Part shown: piece after piece, positions 6,948 through 10,094 of the stretch | Numbering within the stretch: position 1 is the first letter of the stretch | Layout of the letters: every line of letters begins with the position of its first letter | The notes under the pieces: model-generated | Seen by the model: the letters and a program-made list of their open reading frames with translations, nothing else | Told to the model about the DNA's origin: nothing | The model's database searches: none | NCBI GenBank assembly: GCA_036505615.1 | Contig: DASXTB010000314.1 | Span: forward strand, 1 to 10,094 | DNA length: 10,094 bases | DNA from: DASXTB01 sp036505615 | GTDB lineage: Bacteria > Acidobacteriota > UBA6911 > JACQSX01 | Direction of reading: 5' to 3' | Program-made: the position numbers and the translations under genes

Positions 6948-7096
6948 TTGCGGATTTCGGATTGTGGATTGCGGAATTCGGGCCCCATTCTCTGTGATAT
7001 CTTCGCGTCCTCTGTGGCTTTGTGTTGAATGTTCTGTGAATAATCCAGGCTTACACGCGCGCGGCTCGGTTCGTTTGTGGTTTTCAATCCGCAATC
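6946..7096. repeat. Spacer bounded by an 11-base inverted repeat
   Basis: GATTGCGGATT (6946-6956, overlapping the nagB-type stop codon) and AATCCGCAATC (7086-7096) are perfect reverse complements and bound almost the whole spacer. Next to the left arm are near-copies of the same word (GGATTGTGGATTGCGG). Inside lies a CTCTGTGG/CTTTGTGT-type tract (7009-7026), GTGAATAATCC (7033-7043) and CGCGCGCGGCTCGG (7057-7070), a word shared with the right-hand spacer. It looks like an inserted repeat element rather than regulatory DNA. A promoter for the next gene was not identified. Confidence 0.5.
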
Positions 7097-7097
7097 G

Positions 7098-7104
7098 AAG
7101 GAGG
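7098..7104 (+). promoter_or_regulatory. Strong ribosome binding site deciding the start at 7108
   Basis: AAGGAGG lies three bases before the ATG at 7108. The spacing is a little short, but the match is the best in the window. It supports a start immediately before the signal peptide and rules out the longer open frame that begins upstream at 6964 within spacer repeats. Confidence 0.75.
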
Positions 7105-7107
7105 ATT

Positions 7108-8097
7108 ATGATTCCTGTGCCCTTGTTTCTGGTGCTGTCACTGTTGCTGCTGGTTGGAGGCCCCGCTCCGCAAACGGCTGCTGGGGCGCCTCTGAAAATC
7201 GGCATCATCGGAACAGACACTTCGCACGTAATTGCTTTTACCCAATTGCTCAATGACTCTTCGCGTCCTGACTACATCCCGGGCGCCCGCGTCGTGGCGG
7301 CCTTTAAGGGTGGAAGCCCCGATGTCGAGTCCAGCAGAACGCGGATCGAGAGATTCGCAGCCGAATTGAAGGACCGGTGGAAAGTGGAATTTGTCGACTC
7401 TATCGAAGGGCTTTGCAACAAGGTCGATGCGGTCCTGCTGGAAAGCGTCGATGGGCGCCCTCATCTGGCCCAGGTGCGGCCGGTACTGGCTGCAAAGAGG
7501 CGGGTCTTTATCGACAAGCCAATGGCGGGCAGCCTGCGCGACGCTCGTGAAATACTTCGCTTATCGCGCCAGTACGGCACGCCGTTTTTCAGCGCTTCCA
7601 GCCGCCGCTTCGTCCCAGAAGTTCAGGCGCTTAAGAATGACCCAAGGGTGGGCGAGGTTCTGGGTGCGAGCACTTACGGTCCGTCTCCGCTGGAGCCGCA
7701 CCACCCGGATCTTTTCTGGTATGGCATTCACAGCGTGGAAACTCTTTACGCATTGATGGGAACGGGCTGCGAAACCGTTATGCGCGCCAATACTGACGGC
7801 GCCGATGTGCTGGTAGGAAAATGGAAGGACGGCCGGCTGGGCGTCGTACGCGGCATCCGCAAAGGAGCTGAATCCTATGGGGCCATCGTCTTTGGCAGTA
7901 AAGCCGTGGTGGCGGCCGATCCGCCGGGGAGAGGGAGCGACTATCGCAACCTGGTGATGGAAATCGTGAAGTTCTTCCAGACGGGAGTGCCGCCTGTCTC
8001 GCCCGAAGAGACTCTGGAAATCCTGGCTTTCATGGAAGCGGCTGATTTAAGCAAGACGCGAAACGGCGCTGCCGTCTCGCTCAGTGAATTACAGTAA
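7108..8097 (+). CDS. Gfo/Idh/MocA-like protein with signal peptide
   Basis: This 329-residue protein begins with a signal peptide (hydrophobic FLVLSLLLLVGG at 7-18, alanine-rich end near 24-27), then a Rossmann-like domain of the Gfo/Idh/MocA oxidoreductase family. It keeps a DKP (136-138) at the place of the usual EKP, and H208 in the GIHSVETLYALMG motif. The nucleotide loop is abnormal: KIGIIGTDTSH (30-40) has D37 where the second glycine of GxGxxG normally stands and S39 near the third. NAD(P) binding may therefore be altered or lost. The protein is exported if the signal is real. Some exported family members are NAD-dependent glycosidases (GH109), but those are longer and no glycosidase call is made. 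It follows the nagB-type gene by 160 bases on the same strand and may serve the same sugar pathway. Confidence 0.75.
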   Translation: MIPVPLFLVLSLLLLVGGPAPQTAAGAPLKIGIIGTDTSHVIAFTQLLNDSSRPDYIPGARVVAAFKGGSPDVESSRTRIERFAAELKDRWKVEFVDSIEGLCNKVDAVLLESVDGRPHLAQVRPVLAAKRRVFIDKPMAGSLRDAREILRLSRQYGTPFFSASSRRFVPEVQALKNDPRVGEVLGASTYGPSPLEPHHPDLFWYGIHSVETLYALMGTGCETVMRANTDGADVLVGKWKDGRLGVVRGIRKGAESYGAIVFGSKAVVAADPPGRGSDYRNLVMEIVKFFQTGVPPVSPEETLEILAFMEAADLSKTRNGAAVSLSELQ

Positions 8098-8102
8098 GTC
8101 AG

Positions 8103-8200
8103 ACGGCAGGAAGCAGGAAGCAGGCGGCAGCAGGCGGACGGCAGGAGGCAGGAAGCAGGAGGCAGAAGGCAGGAGGCAGGAAGCAGGAAGCAGGAAGCAA
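8103..8200. repeat. Heptamer array, left (14 units)
   Basis: Fourteen consecutive 7-base units of the form NNNGCAG run without a break, mainly GAGGCAG and GAAGCAG with variants ACGGCAG, GCGGCAG and AAGGCAG. One unit (8131-8137) is out of register and the last ends in A. The array starts five bases after the stop codon of the signal-peptide oxidoreductase gene. Its consensus is the reverse complement of the array at 8268-8428. Units are too short and lack spacers, so it is not a CRISPR array. Confidence 0.9.
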
Positions 8201-8223
8201 GAGGGGTAATTGGCATTCTTTAA

Positions 8224-8243
8224 CATCATGGGTAGTCATGATG
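8224..8243. repeat. Perfect 7-base hairpin between the two arrays
   Basis: CATCATG (8224-8230) and CATGATG (8237-8243) pair perfectly around GGTAGT. It lies at the centre of the 67-base stretch separating the opposed heptamer arrays, the expected place for the tip of a large hairpin formed by them. Confidence 0.55.
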
Positions 8244-8267
8244 AATGACAAATGACGATTGGCTACC

Positions 8268-8428
8268 CTGCCTCCTGCTTCCTGCCTCCTGCTTCCTGCC
8301 TCCTGCCTCCTGCTTCCTGCCGTCTGCCTCCTGCTTCCTGCCGTCTGCCTCCTGCTTTCTGCCTCCTGCCTCCTGCTTTCTGCCTCCTGCCTCCTGCTTC
8401 CTGCCTCCTGCCTCCTGCTTCCTGCCTA
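8268..8428. repeat. Heptamer array, right (23 units, inverted)
   Basis: Twenty-three consecutive 7-base units run from 8268 to 8428, mainly CTGCCTC and CTGCTTC, with variants CTGCCGT, CTGCTTT and a last CTGCCTA. From 8296 the units follow a three-unit order, usually CTGCCTC CTGCCTC CTGCTTC, giving a 21-base higher-order period for six cycles. The array ends nine bases before the stop codon of the facing oxidoreductase gene. Seven times three makes the frame repeat every 21 bases, so the array is open in all frames. The long translations across it are artefacts. Confidence 0.92.
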
Positions 8429-8437
8429 CTGTTTTTC

Positions 8438-9625
8438 TTACCACCACGGTCTAAGATCGACCCGTCTGCCTTCCTCGATGGCCACATACGCTCCGTAGAT
8501 CACCAGCGCAGATCCGCGCGCCACTTCGCCGCCGCATACAGGCGCCCGATTATCGGCAATGGCCGAAACAAAATCCTGAATCTCCTGCGGATAGCCGTTC
8601 ATCCATTCTTCATCAGGAAAAGGAAAGCTCCAACCCGCCTTAGTCTCCGTTTTTTCCACGATGTACTCATCGCCGAAGACCGAGCCTTCAGGCGTGTAAG
8701 CCAGAAGGGAATCGTTCAGGCTCATGTTGCAGTGCAGCCGGGCTCGAGATGAGTAGACTTCCAGGAAATTTCTTACTCCGCCCAGCGTCGTGTCGCCGGC
8801 GCTGATCTCGGCCACTGTGCCGTCTTCAAAAGTGATCAGCATGGCGCCCCAATCTTCCACGTCTTTCCAACCGGTCTTGATCCATTTCGGCTCCTCTCGC
8901 ACAAATGCTTCGACTTGGGTGAGGCGCGCCGCCTCGGCCACTACCGTCGCCGGCCGGATCGGTTTGCCGCCGCGGCGTCGGCCTTCTTCGCCCTTCAGGT
9001 AGAGAGTGGCCCCCAGCGGATGGCACCCTTTCATCATGATGCTACCCCCGCCGGAGAAGGCCCATTGCTTGGCCGCTTCAGAATGAGAGCCGCTGTGAGA
9101 CTCCCCGCCGACGATGCGAAGAATAGCCGGGTTTGTGGCTGCCAGCAGCCGGTTGGCTTTCTGTATCGGTGGCGCATAGACCCAGTTTTCCGCGTAACAA
9201 AATTTCACGCCGGCGCGCTCGGTGACGTCCAGAACTTCTGCTGTCTGCTGCATCACCTTTTCGAGCATCACTTTTTTAGGAACCGTTTTACCGATCATGG
9301 CCGACGTGTCCGGCGAGAAATAACCGGTGAGCGGCTTTTCGCACAGGATATGTTTGCCGGCCTGGGCCGCCTTGATGCAGAGCTCCGGGTGCAGATGATT
9401 GGGAACGCAGATGTCGATGGCGTCCACTTCCTTGCTTGTGAGAACTTCCTCCAGAGATTTAAAAACGTGGTCAATCCGGTGGCGTTGGGCGAAGTCGGCG
9501 GCGCGCCTCGGGTCGCGCCCATAGACTCCGGCCAAGCGAGCTCCCTGCGCCCGCGCATAGCAACTGGAGTGGAAGTTGGCGGCAAATCCGGTACCGATGA
9601 GAGCGACGGAAACTGGTTTTTTCAT
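8438..9625 (-). CDS. Gfo/Idh/MocA family oxidoreductase
   Basis: This 395-residue cytoplasmic NAD(P)-dependent oxidoreductase would act on a sugar or inositol-type substrate. The Rossmann domain opens with VALIGTGFAANFH (7-19, G11-T-G13). VPNHLHPE (74-81) and CEKPLTGY (95-102, E96 K97 P98) follow, then the substrate domain with YAENWVYAP (144-152), GESHSGSH (174-181) and GGGSIMMKGCHP (192-203). H202 is in the usual catalytic place, but the aspartate normally four residues before it is M198 here. An insertion follows the EKP motif at about 103-128. The YAENW/SHSGSH pattern marks a definite subgroup, but I know of no assigned substrate. The gene converges with the neighbouring signal-peptide homologue across the heptamer arrays. 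The two proteins are only distantly alike, so it is not a recent duplication. The ATG at 9625 has no clear Shine-Dalgarno. Confidence 0.88.
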   Translation of the reverse strand: MKKPVSVALIGTGFAANFHSSCYARAQGARLAGVYGRDPRRAADFAQRHRIDHVFKSLEEVLTSKEVDAIDICVPNHLHPELCIKAAQAGKHILCEKPLTGYFSPDTSAMIGKTVPKKVMLEKVMQQTAEVLDVTERAGVKFCYAENWVYAPPIQKANRLLAATNPAILRIVGGESHSGSHSEAAKQWAFSGGGSIMMKGCHPLGATLYLKGEEGRRRGGKPIRPATVVAEAARLTQVEAFVREEPKWIKTGWKDVEDWGAMLITFEDGTVAEISAGDTTLGGVRNFLEVYSSRARLHCNMSLNDSLLAYTPEGSVFGDEYIVEKTETKAGWSFPFPDEEWMNGYPQEIQDFVSAIADNRAPVCGGEVARGSALVIYGAYVAIEEGRRVDLRPWW

Positions 9626-9633
9626 GGTGGGGA

Positions 9634-9639
9634 ATTATA
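9634..9639 (-). promoter_or_regulatory. Possible -10 box close to the oxidoreductase start
   Basis: On the minus strand an exact TATAAT ends eight bases before the ATG at 9625. If it is used, the transcript would begin at or within a few bases of the start codon, giving a nearly leaderless mRNA, which fits the missing Shine-Dalgarno. No good -35 box was found at the usual distance, so this may be chance. Confidence 0.35.
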
Positions 9640-9750
9640 CAGGATGGACCGTTGTTCGTAGCCAGTAGTCCGTTGTCAGTGGTCCATACTCAGACAGAGC
9701 CGCGCGCGTTAGCAAGCGGACTCTCGAAGCGAGTACTTCCCCGCAGACTG

Positions 9751-9876
9751 GACCCTGTAAAAAATCAGACCGTGCAGGCGCCCGTGTCCTTTGTGTCCGT
9801 TGTGGTGCAAGAAGATTTAACCACAAAGGACACAACGGACACGGCACAGGCGCGGTTCTGATTTTTTTACAGGGTC
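9751..9876. repeat. Large hairpin with about 56-base arms
   Basis: The arms 9751-9806 and 9820-9876 are near reverse complements around a 13-base loop. The ends read GACCCTGTAAAAAATCAG and its complement. The inner part is a GTGTCC/TTGTGG tract in which two single-base differences are swapped between the arms. No transposase lies nearby. It could be a MITE-like element, and the T-run in CTGATTTTTTTAC after a G+C-rich stem (9861-9867) might act as a terminator. Confidence 0.75.
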
Positions 9877-9892
9877 AAAGCATGCCAACTAT

Positions 9893-9957
9893 TTGTAGCG
9901 CCGGATTCCAGCCGGTTTTTGAGTGGGGGGGATGCCGGCCAGAGGCCGGCGCTACAA
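9893..9957. repeat. TTGTAGCGCCGG inverted repeat with inner hairpins
   Basis: TTGTAGCGCCGG (9893-9904) and CCGGCGCTACAA (9946-9957) are perfect 12-base inverted arms. Within lie CCGGATTCCAGCCGG (9901-9915) and GCCGGCCAGAGGCCGGC (9934-9950), so a cruciform or multi-branched fold is possible. The form is REP-like and of a kind common in spacers of repeat-rich soil bacteria. Confidence 0.7.
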
Positions 9958-10030
9958 TTTTTCACGCATTCTGACGCGCGCGGCTCGGACGTGTTGCACG
10001 GATCACGGACAACTGACAACGGACCAACAG

Positions 10031-10094
10031 CTAGATCCTCTTCACAATCCCGGCTTCCGTCGCCTCGTTGTTTCTGACCAGAATCAAAACTGAC
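10031..10094 (-). CDS. C-terminal end of an unidentified protein (partial)
   Basis: On the minus strand an open frame enters from the right edge and stops with TAG at 10031-10033, giving a tail that ends in RNNEATEAGIVKRI. The mixed hydrophobic and charged composition looks protein-like, and the frame ends directly beside the repeat region, as the other genes here do. Only about 20 residues are visible, so the family cannot be named. Confidence 0.45.
   Translation of the reverse strand, partial: SVLILVRNNEATEAGIVKRI

Larger units (their letters stand above)
9668..10024. repeat. Composite repeat region with nested inverted arms
   Basis: The outer arms GTCCGTTGTCAGTGGTCC (9668-9685) and its near reverse complement (10007-10024) pair over 18 bases with one mismatch. 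Inside them GAGCCGCGCGCGT (9697-9709) and ACGCGCGCGGCTC (9974-9986) pair perfectly. Two further hairpins lie within (9751-9876 and 9893-9957). This accounts for most of the 405-base gene-free stretch 9626-10030, in which no coding region was found. Confidence 0.65.

Noticed and set aside
6964..7107. N-terminal extension of the signal-peptide oxidoreductase
   Set aside because: The extra residues derive from spacer repeats, and a strong AAGGAGG directly precedes the ATG at 7108, followed by a signal peptide.
6234..7253. A 339-codon minus-strand open frame
   Set aside because: It is antisense to the nagB-type gene and the start of the next gene, both of which have clear family motifs. Its own translation shows none.
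8103..8428. CRISPR array
   Set aside because: Units are only seven bases, contiguous and without unique spacers. No cas genes are nearby.
8226..8752. Several open frames of 70 to 166 codons on both strands crossing the heptamer array
   Set aside because: The 7-base repeat gives a stop-free 21-base cycle in every frame. The translations are simple Pro/Ala/Ser/Cys or Gly/Arg/Gln/Glu repeats and one overlaps the real oxidoreductase gene.

Overview
The window is bacterial DNA holding seven complete protein genes, one gene fragment at the right edge, and unusually repeat-rich spacers. No rRNA, tRNA, CRISPR array, transposase or integrase was seen. The mix of sugar-type Gfo/Idh/MocA oxidoreductases (one with a signal peptide), a YtcJ-type amidohydrolase and long palindromic intergenic repeats suggests a soil-type Acidobacteriota or a similarly repeat-rich heterotroph (Planctomycetota or Verrucomicrobiota). 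That placement is an impression from gene content and spacer style, not a proof.

Left part (154-5944, all minus strand). In transcription order these are a divergent dihydroorotate-dehydrogenase-like flavoprotein (5944-4544), a two-domain GNAT acyltransferase (4454-3591), a YtcJ/Amidohydro_3 hydrolase with a signal peptide (3545-1773), and, after a 509-base repeat-filled spacer, an enolase-superfamily enzyme of the N-succinylamino acid racemase / o-succinylbenzoate synthase type (1263-154). Gaps of 89 and 45 bases make the first three a plausible operon. A GNAT acyltransferase close to an NSAR-type racemase resembles the known D- to L-amino acid conversion route through N-succinyl intermediates. 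Here that link is only a hypothesis.

Right part. Divergent from the flavoprotein gene are a NagB-type glucosamine-6-phosphate deaminase (about 6183-6947) and a signal-peptide-bearing Gfo/Idh/MocA-like protein (7108-8097). Facing them is a second, cytoplasmic Gfo/Idh/MocA oxidoreductase (9625-8438). This half looks like amino-sugar and sugar catabolism. A minus-strand gene runs off the right edge (10031-10094).

Spacers. Nearly every spacer carries symmetric DNA. There is a 13-base motif followed by a small hairpin whose stem changes with pairing kept (20-49 and 6031-6060). There are two long inverted repeats between the racemase and the hydrolase, an inverted repeat bounding the nagB/oxidoreductase spacer, and a nested set of four palindromes at 9668-10024. 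Two opposed arrays of a 7-base unit (14 and 23 units) fill the space between the two convergent oxidoreductase genes. The larger array shows a 21-base higher-order period.
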